Positions 23,385-34,047 of a stretch of DNA of 64,000 nucleotides are shown here, piece by piece. Origin of the DNA: Spizellomyces punctatus DAOM BR117. Lineage: Eukaryota; Chytridiomycota; Chytridiomycetes; Spizellomycetales; Spizellomycetaceae. The stretch's first letter is position 1. Each line of letters starts with the position of its first letter. The translations under genes were made by a program, and so were the position numbers. The stretch covers positions 342,485 to 406,484 of the forward strand of contig NW_015971539.1 in assembly GCF_000182565.1 (NCBI RefSeq), read 5' to 3'. The notes under the pieces were generated by a model that was not told the DNA's origin, made no database searches, and was given only the letters and a program-made list of their open reading frames with translations.

Positions 23385-23856
23385 AAACCTTTTTTTTTGG
23401 TGTGCAGCGGTTGGGTGGGATGATGTGATGCATTTGAGGTTTGTTTTGTTTTGGTTAGCATGAATGTTTTTTTTGCATATTAGCATGTTGTTTTTCTTTT
23501 TTTTTCTGTATGTGTGTGTGTTGTTATTGAGTTGCGTATGTTGCGTGTGTGTGTGTGTCTGTTCTTTTTCATTCCTTGTTATTTTGTATATTGTATATTT
23601 TGAAAAGGAGTATCAAGCATATGTGTGAAGTTGTCGATATTGTATGCATCTGCTAAATGAAGCAATGCTTCAAAAGTGTGATATTTTCCCCAGTTGCTTA
23701 CCACGTGATTTATATCACGGGCTGCGTGGGAAAAAAGGGCCGCAAGGAAGATATGGCAAAAATTAAATTTTGAGTTTCAACACTCTTTGACGGAGGGTTT
23801 TTCCCACCTACACACACCCAATTACCCATCCTTCTCCATCCTTCCTCCTTTCCCCA
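23385..23856. other. Intergenic, no recognised gene
   Basis: T-rich 3' flank of the AT-hook gene with GT microsatellite patches (about 23510-23560). The promoter side of the LRR-TM-SH3 gene follows, with CACGTGA at 23702-23708 inside an imperfect inverted pair (CACGTGAT..ATCACGGG). Confidence 0.4.
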
Positions 23857-25380
23857 ATGTTCCCCCATATCCTTCTTTTACTCCTCCTCCCAACCGCACA
23901 CACACTCACCTGCACACACCTCACATCTCTCACAGCATCCCTCTCATTCACTTCAACGGCTCCTGTAGGGTGTTGTGGGATAGTAGGTGTAGAGTGCAAT
24001 ACAAATAGAGTCACAAGCATGTAAGTTGCAGTTTTTTTGTATTGGTTTATAAACGTGATTTTAATGTGTGTTTGTTGTTTTCGTAGTAGGTGGGATCGAG
24101 AGATTGTGCATGTTCGAGGGGAGTTTAATGGGGTTTTGGATGGTTTGGTGAGATTGTATGTATTCTGCTTGTTGTGTGTGTGTGGAGTTTTTGGAAAAGA
24201 GGTTGACTGTTTTATTGATCACCAGATCGGTGAAGGGCCAGAGTGGGCTTTTTGGAACGGTTTCTGTCATGCGGGACGTGATGGATTCTCATTCGAGTCG
24301 GTACGTGCGGGATGTTAACTATGACGTGGATGTCGATGTGGATGTCGATGTGAGGGGGTCGGGCGTGCTGGTCAAGCGAATGGGTATGTATTTGGAGTGA
24401 TTTGATAATGTCAATATCGGGTGTAATGATTTCTCGTTCCGTGTGTAGGGCGTACACTAACGAGTCGAACGGCCCAAGTAGAAGAGCAAGTTGAAGAGAT
24501 GCCAGTCCACAGCATCAGGACTCGTCTCACTCAACGCGACTTGCCGCAAATCGGCGGCCCGGATAACCGTATCCTCCCCGACCCCATCCAACTCGACACG
24601 GCCGATAATGCCATCTGGTACGCCCTAGCCGCCATAGTCGGCTCAACTCTCCTCTTCATCACCTGCCTCCTTATTTGCAAATGCGGCCAAAAAACCTCTT
24701 TTCCAACCACAAATCCTTCGCTGTCCCGCCGCCGCTCCTCGATCGGCCACGTCTCCCTCCCCCGCACACTTGCCCGTCCCCTCCCCCGCTCTAGCTCCCT
24801 CGCCAAAGACGACCCCAGCGCTGTCGAAACAGCTCAAGAATTCATTGCAGCCAACCACAACAAAAAGGAATTCCCGGTAGCAAAAGTCCATGTCAAAACC
24901 GCACCTGATGAAATGAATTTGGTACCTGGCGACCGAATCGTCTTGATGAGAGTATTTACGGATGGGTGGGCGGAAGGCGTGAGTAAACGTGCTGGAGGGC
25001 CGTTTTGTTTTCCGGTTGTTTGTCTTGGCGGGAGTGTTCCGAGGGTTTTGGTGAGTCGGTATGGGGCTGCCCAAGAGTCTATTTCTCAACGAATGCAGAC
25101 AGAACGAGTGCAACCGAATTTACCACCTGTGCCACCCATGTATGCACGGCCGGGACCGAGTGGAGGGAATCCGGGGGCACCAAATATGGGACCTAGTATG
25201 GGACCGAGTTTCATGGCACCACCCAAGCCTTCCTTAAAATATGTCCAAGGACGCGGCTTTCGTCCCCAAATCGTCCCACCTGCCCCTCCCTCGTCTCCAT
25301 CTCTTCCTACCCTCCCACAACAACAGCAAGGCTATCTGGGACAGAATAGAAATGTACAGAGTATTTACACGGATTTGTAA
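23857..25380 (+). CDS. Signal peptide-LRR-TM-SH3 membrane protein
   Basis: Four exons (23857-24020, 24087-24155, 24226-24383, 24449-25380) give about 440 residues. The start MFPHILLLLLLPTAHTLTC is a signal peptide. A cysteine-bearing segment with CCGIVGVECNTNRVTS resembles the capping motif before leucine-rich repeats, followed by a short LRR-like stretch (LVRLSVKGQSGLFGTV). A single transmembrane helix, AIWYALAAIVGSTLLFITCL, leads to a cytoplasmic Ser/Arg region, then an SH3-type domain (FPVAKVHVKTAPDEMNLVPG, RIVLMRVFTDGWAEGVSK) and a Pro/Gly/Met-rich tail. It would place an extracellular ligand-binding module over an intracellular SH3, as a sensor or polarity scaffold (inference). The exon 2 acceptor is a TAGTAG tandem: using 24086 or 24089 adds or drops one residue. 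A repeat of Asp-Val dipeptides precedes the last intron. Confidence 0.75.
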
Positions 25381-26199
25381 GGTTGTAGTATCTTTCTATG
25401 GTTTTTTTTCTAGTTGTTGTTTTGTAGAACTTTTAGACTAGGAGTTTAGATTTTGCCATTTCTTTGGTTTTTTTTTGATTCTTTTGTTGAAGGATGGAAG
25501 GTTTTTTTTTTAGAGTTTGTGGGTTGGGAGACTTTTTTCTGATACACTGTGAGATAGAACAATACCATATCATGCATTTTCTACCAAGCCTTATATTTGG
25601 CGTATCGAGTATCGGTATGAGAATTACGTGAGTGAGACTTTTGTTTTTTGCTTGTGTACAATGACTGGGGAAGTGGAATGCTTGCTCAACAGGAACAAGT
25701 TTTGAATTTATGGTTTTTTGTTGTCGGGGTCCGTTGTTTTTCACGTGTATTTTATGAAGGAGATGCAACCTTTAACAAGTTTTGTGTGCAAGCAGACATT
25801 TTGGCTTTGACATACATGATGGTTTTCTTGACTTGAGAAAACTAACAATGGTATCTCAATCCCCCATGTTCTTTCCGGTCGACTCTAGTGTGTTGCGGGA
25901 AAACCGAGACTCAAAAGCATAACGGCAACTGCTCGTGGTCCAATGATAAATCGCTTTAAACAAGGCATTTTTGGTTGGTGTATTTTTAAAAAGCCGTTTT
26001 TTAAATAACTGAAAATGTCTGATATCGTATAGACAGATTAGGTACTTGTTTATTTTGCGTTAAAACATTCTGTTTATTTGCGTTAAAACATTCCAGATGC
26101 TTGCCAGCATATACGCAAATCCAAAAATCCAACAAAAAAAAAAAAACAAAAAAGAGATCTCAACACTAAAAAACCGATCACGAAAACCTCCAACCCAAA
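25381..26199. other. Intergenic between convergent genes
   Basis: AT-rich sequence with T- and A-homopolymers between the 3' ends of the LRR-TM-SH3 gene and the peroxiredoxin gene. A near-exact short duplication, GCGTTAAAACATTC, occurs twice around 26057-26092. No exon was recognised. Confidence 0.5.
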
Positions 26200-27080
26200 T
26201 CACAAAACCTTTAAAACCTTTTCAAAACTCTCAACAGGCGAGACGCCCACACAAACCTGTCGAACCCGTCCCCCCTTCTCAACAACAACATGAGATCGCA
26301 CGATTTTCTTGGACGGTTTAGAACATCCTAATCATACCGTTAGTAACATGTATATAATTATGATGGATATACGTACCTAAATGGGATATAAAGGCTAATG
26401 AAGGGTCTGAAAGGAGTTGGTAGGGTAATTCCAACTAATGAAAAAGTGAGTGAATGTTGTTATAAAAAAGAAGAATGGGGAATTTCATACTTTTGTCTTC
26501 CATTTTTGGAGAGCGGATACAGAGTCTCCGCTTATCCCAAAGACTTTGTATCCTTTTTCCTTGATCTACCGCAAAAACACTATCATCAACCCACACATTC
26601 ACGACCCCGAAAAAAACTAAAACGATTCACGACTTACCTCTTGATAGTGATCACGAAACCCAGTAGCTTGCTTCGTACATCCTACTCCCAAATTCCTCAT
26701 TACCAAAAAGCTCTAGATACCATACACTTGCAACGCTGAACAACCATACCAGGCGTATTCGCACGAGGATACACAAAAAACACTACTCCCGTGGACGCAA
26801 TTTCAGACCCGATATCCACCTACTAGTATATCAACATCCATGCTTAAACGCAGTATGCAAATATTCTTACCTCTGTACCCGATTCATCTAAAAGGACTGA
26901 CGAAAAAGGTTTGAATGGAGTATCGACGGTTTGGCCTACGAGTGCCGCGGATATCGGGGCGGATATCGCGGGGGTTGATTCTGGTTTGGACGCGATGAGT
27001 GCTGGTGGTGGTGCTTTGACGGGTTTGGTGGGGGGGTACGGTGTCGTACGGGAGGCAATACGAGCGCTACGGCGATTCAT
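26200..27080 (-). CDS. DOT5: Peroxiredoxin, BCP/PrxQ type (DOT5-like)
   Basis: A thiol peroxidase that reduces hydroperoxides; yeast DOT5 is nuclear. Six small exons (27080-26871, 26819-26750, 26681-26638, 26565-26491, 26434-26377, 26327-26200) join in one consistent frame to 194 residues. The first 55 residues are basic and Pro/Ala-rich, and could be a nuclear or organelle extension. The fold is marked by GVVFFVYPRANTPGCTKQAT (peroxidatic Cys95), GFRDHYQE, GYKVFGISGDS, LPYQLLSDPS and IVRSHVVVEKGG, ending VSPVESFEKVLKVL. Position +5 from the peroxidatic cysteine, where many PrxQ enzymes carry the resolving cysteine, is threonine; another cysteine occurs in HLGCSKPSKK. It diverges from HET-C across only 200 bases. 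No single open frame reveals it, so it is easily missed. Confidence 0.9.
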
Positions 27081-27280
27081 TTCTTGTTTGTTTGCTGTGT
27101 GTGGTGGAGTGCGAGATCGGGTAGTCCTGGTTATCGGGGCGTTTGGAACGTGGGTGATCGTGCTTACGAATCATGACTCATACCCATGTGTGAAGGGCCG
27201 GGGAGGGGGGGAACGCAGAGTACCCGCGCTACAACTCCCCGCTCATTTTTCTGCGATACACACACATTAAAACCCCGACG
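27081..27280. promoter_or_regulatory. Compact divergent promoter, DOT5-like / HET-C
   Basis: Only 200 bases separate the two start codons. The interval is GC-rich in its right part (about 27195-27225) and lacks a clear TATA box. A shared promoter is inferred from geometry only. Confidence 0.4.
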
Positions 27281-29811
27281 ATGCACACCCCGACAGCACT
27301 CTTACTCCTTCTCATCGCTTTGGTGACCCTCCCGACCGTCTCTGCGTTCGGTGCAGGCAATATTCCGTCCATTGCGTTTGTGGAGGGCAAGGCGTTTCGA
27401 CATGGTGATATTGAAGATGTGATTGCGTCGCTGGTGTTATCGCAGGGTGCTATTTCGCTTTTGAGTAAAAAGTTTGGGGGGTTGGATGTGAAGAGGGTTT
27501 ATTTCGGTAATTACACAAAAACACAAAACAATTATTGTGCATTCTTACAAGAACGAAACTCTTACTTTTTTCTTTTCGTTAGGGAATTGGTTACGAGATT
27601 ACTCTCAAGCCATTGACGTCGGCACACTCTCAAAAGGCCTCAACAAAACCACCTTGGTGACCCTCGTTTCCATCCTCGGGTTTCTAGCCTTTGGATACGC
27701 CACCGCCGAATTCGAAGTCACCGAAGATCGGTTAGGATGTTACCGTGCCGAAGAACACATTGATAACCCAAAAGGATACGCTGATGGTCAAGATGCACGG
27801 AAATACGACCCAGGACTTCGTGGACCGGTTGACCCGCGTGAACTGGAGATTGACCCACGAACAGGGTTAAAAAACTATATCGCAAATGAAGGGGGTGGGT
27901 GGCCTACTTCCTCTGCTTTTGTCCGTGCGACACTCGAACGTGCGATTCAAGCTTACCGCTCTGGAAACGAGTATGAGGGGTTTAGACTCTTGGGTACCGC
28001 GTTGCATACTTTGGAAGATTACCCAGCTCATAGTAACTTTGTTGAGCTTGCCTTGATTGAACTTGGGTATGATTCTGTGTTTCCGTTTGTTGGTGAAGCT
28101 ACTGCGTTTCGGCAGGGAGTGGATTCACGTACGGGGAGGAATCGTCCTATTTATCCCATTGTGACTGGAACGTTTGGTGGAGCCGATTTTGTTCATTCCT
28201 TGTTGGGCGAAGCCACGGATCACGTCTCCGCTGCTTCGATTTCCTCGCTCAACAGCGAAATGGAGGCTGCTAAACGGTCTTTTGATGACAACTCCCTTCC
28301 GGATCTGTTATCCAAGGTCCCGGGTATGGAAGACGTGACGCGTCAGGTCCGTGACGTTGAACGCGCGCCCGTGAGCACCGACCCCGCAGAAATGAAGGCA
28401 AGCGTATGGAAGATTTTGGAGTTGCGTGATCGGATCGTCAAGGGCGTTGAAATGACGATTGAAAAAATTCCTGGTTTGAGCTGGCTTTCGGAAAAGATTT
28501 CCGAGACGGTTCAAGTGTTTGTTTTGACGCAGCTTGAGGTCCGTTTTTTATTTTATTTTTATTTTTTTATGTGTATGGCCAGTGTTTTCTTTTTTTAATT
28601 TTTCGTTTTTTTTTTATAATAGCCGTATATGAAACCCATCATGCAGCAAGTCGTTGGTAAACTCCAAAACACGTCCGCAGAAATCGTCAACGCAGATTCC
28701 CAGCGAGAAATCTTTACCAACCCCCATTGCTCGGATCCAACCCATTCGCTCTTATCCAAGGATCATTTTGATTTATTCTTGAATGAGGTGCAGATTGTTG
28801 CATATGTTTGCAAAAAATGGAATTTTGAATGTTTATTGACTTTTCTATTAGCCTGCAGGACTCGTCGCCAAAGTCATTGTTGAACACATTGTCAAAGCTG
28901 TCGTCAAGGCCTGGTCAACCTCTGACGCCTCTGCCACGTCCGAAGCCATCAACCTCGCCATGCAAGTCTTTGTTCACCCTGCTAATTTAGGGTTCGCCAA
29001 AACCCCGTTGCAAACTCAAATGTTGGACGTGGTTCGCAAATGGGCTGATGAGAATCGAAGCATTTTGGGACAATTGGATAAAGCTAGTGTTATGGCTGGA
29101 CGGAATAGGAGGCATCCTGAGACGGCTGGGCGAGGTTGTGGTGGTGGGTATATTCCACCCCCTCAGCCACAAGCGCAGGCGACTTATGGACAGTCTTCGG
29201 GAGCGTATGGACAGCAGGGTCCCTCGCCCTCTGGGTATGGGCACCCTCCTAGCTCTGGCTATGGCAATCAGACCGTCCAACCATCCGGTTATGGAAATCA
29301 GGGAGCTCCGTCTTCTGGCTACGGACATCCTCCTAGCTCTGGCTATGGCAATCAGACGGTCCAACCATCCGGCTACGGAAACCAGGCACCTCCGTCATCC
29401 GGCTACGGACATCCTCCTAGCTCTGGTTATGGCAATCAGACGGTCCAGCCATCCGGCTATGGAAACCAGGCAGCTCCATCATCGGGCTACGGACACCCTC
29501 CTGGTTCTGGCTATGGCGATCAGACGGTCCAACCACCCGGTTATGGAAATGCACCTCCTTCATCTGGCTACGGTGCCCAACCCCCGCAGCCATCTGGATA
29601 CGGCCATCCTCCCAGCAGTGGCTACGGCGCCCAACCCACTGGATACGGAACGCCTTACGCCCAACCTCAAGGCTACAGTGCTCAACCACCGGTTCAGACC
29701 TTTCCCCAACCGGAACAAGGTGGATACCCTGGCGCAGGTTACGAGGGATCTACTCCTCAGTTTCCTCAACCGGATGGAGGGTACGGGAGTGGGAATCAGC
29801 AATGGCGGTAA
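27281..29811 (+). CDS. HET-C heterokaryon-incompatibility-type protein
   Basis: Het-C family proteins are secretory-pathway glycoproteins; in Neurospora, allelic forms trigger vegetative incompatibility. Four exons (27281-27506, 27583-28538, 28623-28787, 28852-29811) give 768 residues. A signal peptide (MHTPTALLLLLIALVTLPTV) precedes the family hallmark FGAGNIPSIAFVEGKAFRHG, then FGNWLRDYSQAID, CYRAEEHIDNPKGY, LGTALHTLEDYPAHSNFVEL and, after the last intron, PAGLVAKVIVEHIVKAV. From about residue 545 the protein becomes a Gly/Tyr/Pro/Gln/Ser-rich tandem repeat region (units such as SSGYGHPP and SGYGNQTVQP), matching the glycine-rich tail of filamentous HET-C proteins. In early-diverging fungi an incompatibility role is not established; a conserved secretory or membrane role is as likely. 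Confidence 0.92.
29215..29690 (+). repeat. Coding tandem repeat of the HET-C tail
   Basis: Degenerate tandem units of 33-75 bases encode GYG-containing peptides. The longest unit spans roughly SGYGNQ, a short linker, SSGYGHPP and SSGYGNQTVQP, and recurs about four times with few changes, indicating recent expansion. Confidence 0.8.
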
Positions 29812-30556
29812 GAAGAAGAGGCTATCAAATGGGTTTTGTTGAAAACCGTCCAATGGTATCATCGTGTAGTAGGCATGGATGTGTTTAAATATAGACTTGG
29901 TTTGCATCTTTTATAAGAGTGGTTGGGAGTTTTCATGTGTGGTGTGGTGGTCCCAACTGGAATATGTTTCGTCTGTGGTACTGACTAGCTTGTTCAAAAG
30001 AGTTTCTTGCTCATTTTCCGTTCTGTATCGCCATTCTATGGATGCAAAGAAAAAGTATAAACGAAGGGACTTCACCATTTTATGCCAATTACAGAAGTAT
30101 ACAGGCTGCCCACTTTTTTTCCGCGCAAGCTTGCTTGAACGCTTCCCATTCTCTACTGCATTTCGATCGATCTCCTATGTTTGTTGGTCAGAGTATGAAT
30201 TTGCGTATACAAGAACATTAGCGTATGTACCGTTATGTTTTTGTAGACATTCCTGTAGCTCCTTTGAGTCGCATACAAGAGATGGATCTACTTTGCGAGG
30301 TTGGGACATCTGTGTGTGATTTCCCTTGCAAGCTTGTCATCGTGTCCTTCTTATCCGCCCTCTTACTTGTCACCTGACTATGTCGTTACGTTTTTGCAAA
30401 TGAAATTCATTTGTAGACATAAGTTGATAACACCCGTTTAGGGTAAATTGCGTGATCAAGTCACGTTTAAGCGTTGTGTGCGTGTCTGGGTTTATTTCCA
30501 GAAAGTGTTTCCCCTCGTTTTCTTCTTCCTTGTCTTTTGAACATGCGCATGGCAAG
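29812..30556. other. Intergenic, no recognised gene
   Basis: This is the 3' flank of HET-C and the promoter side of the SPX-RING gene. A 146-residue open frame at 29879-30319 has no recognisable domain or repeated pattern and is probably chance. No TATA box stands out. Confidence 0.4.
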
Positions 30557-32415
30557 ATGAAGTTTGCCAAACAGTATACAGAGGCCTATAGGGATCTTCC
30601 GCCGTCATGGCCTGCGTTTCAGTACAAGGCATTGAAGAAGAATATCCGAAGAATTGTTCAAGGTAGTGTTGTCCTCGAGCTGTAAGGTTTTTTGGTTGTG
30701 GTTTTTTTTTTGCTTATTTTCGATATGGTTGACAGAATTGGAGGAAAAAGGGATTGTCGTGCATGATGCGCCGAGGTCCAGTGGAATGCGACATTGTACG
30801 ATCGACTATTTTCTTGAAGGTATGAGAGAAGCATCCAGGTGTCCATGGGAGGTTTGCGTGTTTTAAAACAGTATATCTGTGATTCAACAGGGAACCTCGA
30901 GCCTTTTATTGTCGTCAATCTCCAAGATGAGATGCAGCCAGTCAAAGTACCCGAGACTGATTTGCCACCATGTCAATACAACAAGGTGGACCCCTTCCCA
31001 TTATTGCAGGTCAAGGATGAGGACGAGGGGTTGGCGATTGAAGTGGGGCCAGGGGCGCCCTGTGGGTCTGGGTCATTGCGGATAAAAATTACCTCGAGAT
31101 CCATGAAGAATTTGAATGAGTTTTTCCAGACGTCTGGGGGTGAGAGTCCTGTGGAGGACAGCCCAGTAGAGGACAGGAAGGCTGTACCAGCTCCCTCGGA
31201 ACCCATACCGGTTCCTTTTGCGCCGTCTGTAGCAAGGAGGGGGAGTATTAGTCGTAATGACTCGTCGCCGCCAACACCGACACTTGATATACCCTCCGCG
31301 CGACAGCGACTGACCGTCAATACAGACATGTTTACCAGCCTGGAGGAAACAATGCTGTCCCCGGGTACACCGCCAGATGAAAGCGGTAGTGTCAAACTGT
31401 TCTTGAAGACAGACCACCAATTCTTTCATGAACTCGCTACGGCTGTCAACTCCATCGCGCAGTTTGAAGACTCACTCAAGACGACGTTTCAATCCAACCT
31501 TGATACCCTCTCCGATTACCTGTCCACTGCGGCCTCCCCGTATAACAAGGACATGTATGCATGGCGAAAGGTCCTTGCCGCGTACCTCGAGTCAGAAATT
31601 TGGCTTATCAATGGAATCAAGGACCGACCGGTCATGTCCTCTCGAGAGCAGCTGGCTGCTTTTGAACGTACCGCACGAGGATCCCTTCAAATGACACTAA
31701 AGTCGTCATCATCTACAGCGGCGTTAAATGTGTTCTTGCGAATGAATCGCGAAATGCTGGCCATGAAGCAATTTGATGAGATTAATCACACCGCTGTTCG
31801 AAAGATTTTGAAAAAGCACGATAAACGAACAAGGTTGACGGCCAGCACAGGGTTTGCAAGATTTTTGGAAGAGCAGTCTTTTTTTGTAGATAATATTGCT
31901 AGAGCGATTGTCTTCACCATTCAGGTTTGTGGTAAATCTGTAGTTTTTGGTTATGGACTTTGAGACTTACATGTTCACAATTAGGAGAGGCTCGTCACAG
32001 TTATTCCGCAACCAGAAGATTACTCTTGTCCCATTTGTCAAGACGTTTATTGGAAACCCATCCGCCTGGTCTGCGGTCATGTGTTTTGCGTCCGGTGTCT
32101 GGTAAAGGCCCAAGTACGCAATGTCAAGAACTGCCCCGTGTGCAGACATGTCGACGCTGTGGAAAAAGCGACGGCAGAGCAATTGGGTACGTTTATGTGA
32201 ATGACGACAAGTTTAATGAATTTTTGATGGCTCATACGATGGATGGTTTTGTAGATGTTGCGCGTATGAATATGATTAAACTGTATTTTCCAAAAGAAGT
32301 TAAACGTAAAGCTATAGATAGTGGACGGGAACGGGCTGCCGAAGATCTTCAGACCATGTTTGGTGAGATTGTGCCTCCCCCCAATGATTCGCAGTCCTCA
32401 TGCCTTATCTTGTAA
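30557..32415 (+). CDS. SPX-RING E3 ubiquitin ligase
   Basis: The SPX module senses inositol pyrophosphates, and the C3HC4 RING recruits E2 enzymes. The architecture matches plant NLA-type and fungal SPX-RING proteins linked to phosphate homeostasis. Five exons (30557-30662, 30736-30819, 30891-31924, 31985-32186, 32255-32415) give 528 residues. The start MKFAKQYTEAYRDLPPSWPA and FQYKALKKNIR are the conserved SPX helix 1 and 2. LFLKTDHQFFHELATAVNSI and MNREMLAMKQFDEINHTAVRK continue the SPX core. The RING (about 421-460) reads CPICQDVYWKPIRLVCGHVF, then CVRCLVKAQ..NCPVC. The C-terminus carries MIKLYFPKEVKRK and ends SQSSCLIL; the last four residues (CLIL) resemble a CAAX prenylation box, so membrane attachment is possible. 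A Ser/Pro-rich stretch interrupts the SPX core at about residues 130-200. Confidence 0.9.
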
Positions 32416-32740
32416 ACTTGATTTGAGAAGGAACTGTATATATATATGTAAATCCAAGTTTGTGTATAAGTTTTATGTTTTATTAAATTAGGTTTTTTTT
32501 TGTTTGTGAGGATTTTGTTTATTCATAATGGTTGAAATCTTAAAGGTAGAAAGGTTGATCGAAACTTGCTTACGCGCTGGCGTTTTGTTAATGATGATGT
32601 AACGTTGGGGTGCCAGCACCAAGATGTTGGCTTGCCACATGTTAACCCATCTCACAAGGCCTTTGCGGCGCATCCTCCCTTCACACACACTATTTCACTT
32701 CAGATCCTCATACAAATACACTTTACAAAGTAAACTCAGC
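32416..32740. other. Short intergenic / leader of phosphatase gene
   Basis: 325 bases between the SPX-RING stop and the chosen phosphatase start. An in-frame upstream ATG at 32624 would add 39 residues rich in Arg, Leu and Ser (MLACHMLTHLTRPLRR), resembling a mitochondrial targeting peptide, so the true start is uncertain. Confidence 0.4.
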
Positions 32741-34047
32741 ATGACAACCACATCTTCAACTTCACTACAAGAAACTTTGGAAACGTCCTCGATCGATATC
32801 ACACACCCACCTTTGGACCAATCCGGGTTGGAAAACGTTGCGAATTTTAGAGACGTTGGACGGAATTACAACGTCGATGCGGATGGGTTTGTAGTTTTAG
32901 GTATCCGTCCTAATGCATCGGGTACTAAAACTTTCTTCTACCATGCAGCCGTGAGGAATCCACTGCGTTAAGAGAAGGGAATTTGTATCGCTCTGCACGG
33001 TTAGGTGCGTGCACATGCACATTCATATGAAAAGATGCATGGGATGAAGAAAACTGACAAAGATTCTGGCAGACGATGCAACCTCCGAGGACGTCAAGGT
33101 CCTGCAATCCCGGTACAACATTAAAACCGTCATTGACCTCCGATCTGAGTAGCGTATTGAATTACCATGACTGTTAAAACCCAAGCCTCATTTACTTACA
33201 AACTGTCATTACCAGTCTAGAACGAAAGGAATGCGATCATGTTGCTTCTACGTTTCTCTTTTCGGCTATTGAGGAAGAAGTTCAAGAGGAACTCTCGCCG
33301 ATGCATACACACAAGTCATCTTGTTTCCAAACTCAAGTCCTGCCAGAAGAGTTTAGAAATGGGAAACGGACGCGGTATTCGATTGAGTTTGCTGGGGAGG
33401 ATTTTAGAAAGTATTCGGTTTGGAAACCTTTGGGGGTGTTGACCAAATTGTGAGTCTTGTTGTTTTTGCGTAATGACAAACATTTTTTCTTTGTGTGTTT
33501 ATCATCAAGATTCGTTTAGGNNNNNNNNNNNNNNNNNNNNNNNNNNNNNNNNNNNNNNNNNNNNNNNNNNNNNNNNNNNNNNNNNNNNNNNNNNNNNNNN
33601 NNNNNNNNNNNNNNNNNNNNTATAAAAGTTGCCAGAATCAGAAACTTATCGTCCCGGCCTTGATAACAGGCCCTAAAACTCATGTCCGTCCCCGAAAATT
33701 ATCCCGTACTCGTTCATTGCACGCAAGGCAAAGACCGTACAGGCATTGTGATCGCCCTCGCCTTGTCATGCGCCAACATCCCCCTCGAACAAATCCTCCT
33801 CGACTTTTCTCGCTCTCAAAAGGGCCTGGCCTCCCAGCGTGATACCATGGTGAAGGAAATGGCTAAAGCGGGACTGGATCCCTCTTTTTCTGATGCCCCC
33901 GAAAATGTTATGAGGGATACTTTTGGTTATATTGTTGATAAGTATGGAAGTGTTGAAGAGTATTTGGAGACCAAGGGTTTTACAAAAGTTTGGAGGGAGA
34001 GGCTGAAGGCTTGTTTGACGGCTTCGGACGAGGGTAGACAAGAGTAG
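32741..34047 (+). CDS. Tyrosine/dual-specificity phosphatase (Y_phosphatase3 type), interrupted by gap
   Basis: Exons 32741-32886, 32949-33004, 33073-33148, 33216-33449 and 33670-34047 are visible. At least one boundary near 33520 lies in the 100-N gap. The N-terminal signature LENVANFRDVG and ESTALREGNLYRSARL, then KTVIDLRS, are those of the fungal/bacterial tyrosine phosphatase family with the Y_phosphatase3 fold. The catalytic loop HCTQGKDRTG (HCx5R) is intact, followed by an alpha-helical C-terminus. The substrate could be phosphotyrosine or a phosphoinositide; nothing seen decides. The first-intron donor at 32887 (GTTTGT) was picked because it restores frame to REESTALREG. An upstream ATG at 32624 could add a presequence. 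Confidence 0.82.
33521..33620. other. Assembly gap (100 N)
   Basis: Exactly 100 undetermined bases inside the phosphatase gene. Coding sequence of the same family is found on both sides, so here the join is right in order and orientation, though the length is unknown. Confidence 0.95.

Noticed and set aside
26398-26739. 113-residue plus-strand frame
   Set aside because: It overlaps conserved exons of the peroxiredoxin on the minus strand.
29048-29842. 264-residue frame overlapping the HET-C tail
   Set aside because: It is an alternative frame of the tandem repeat; the HET-C frame continues the conserved domain through regular splicing.
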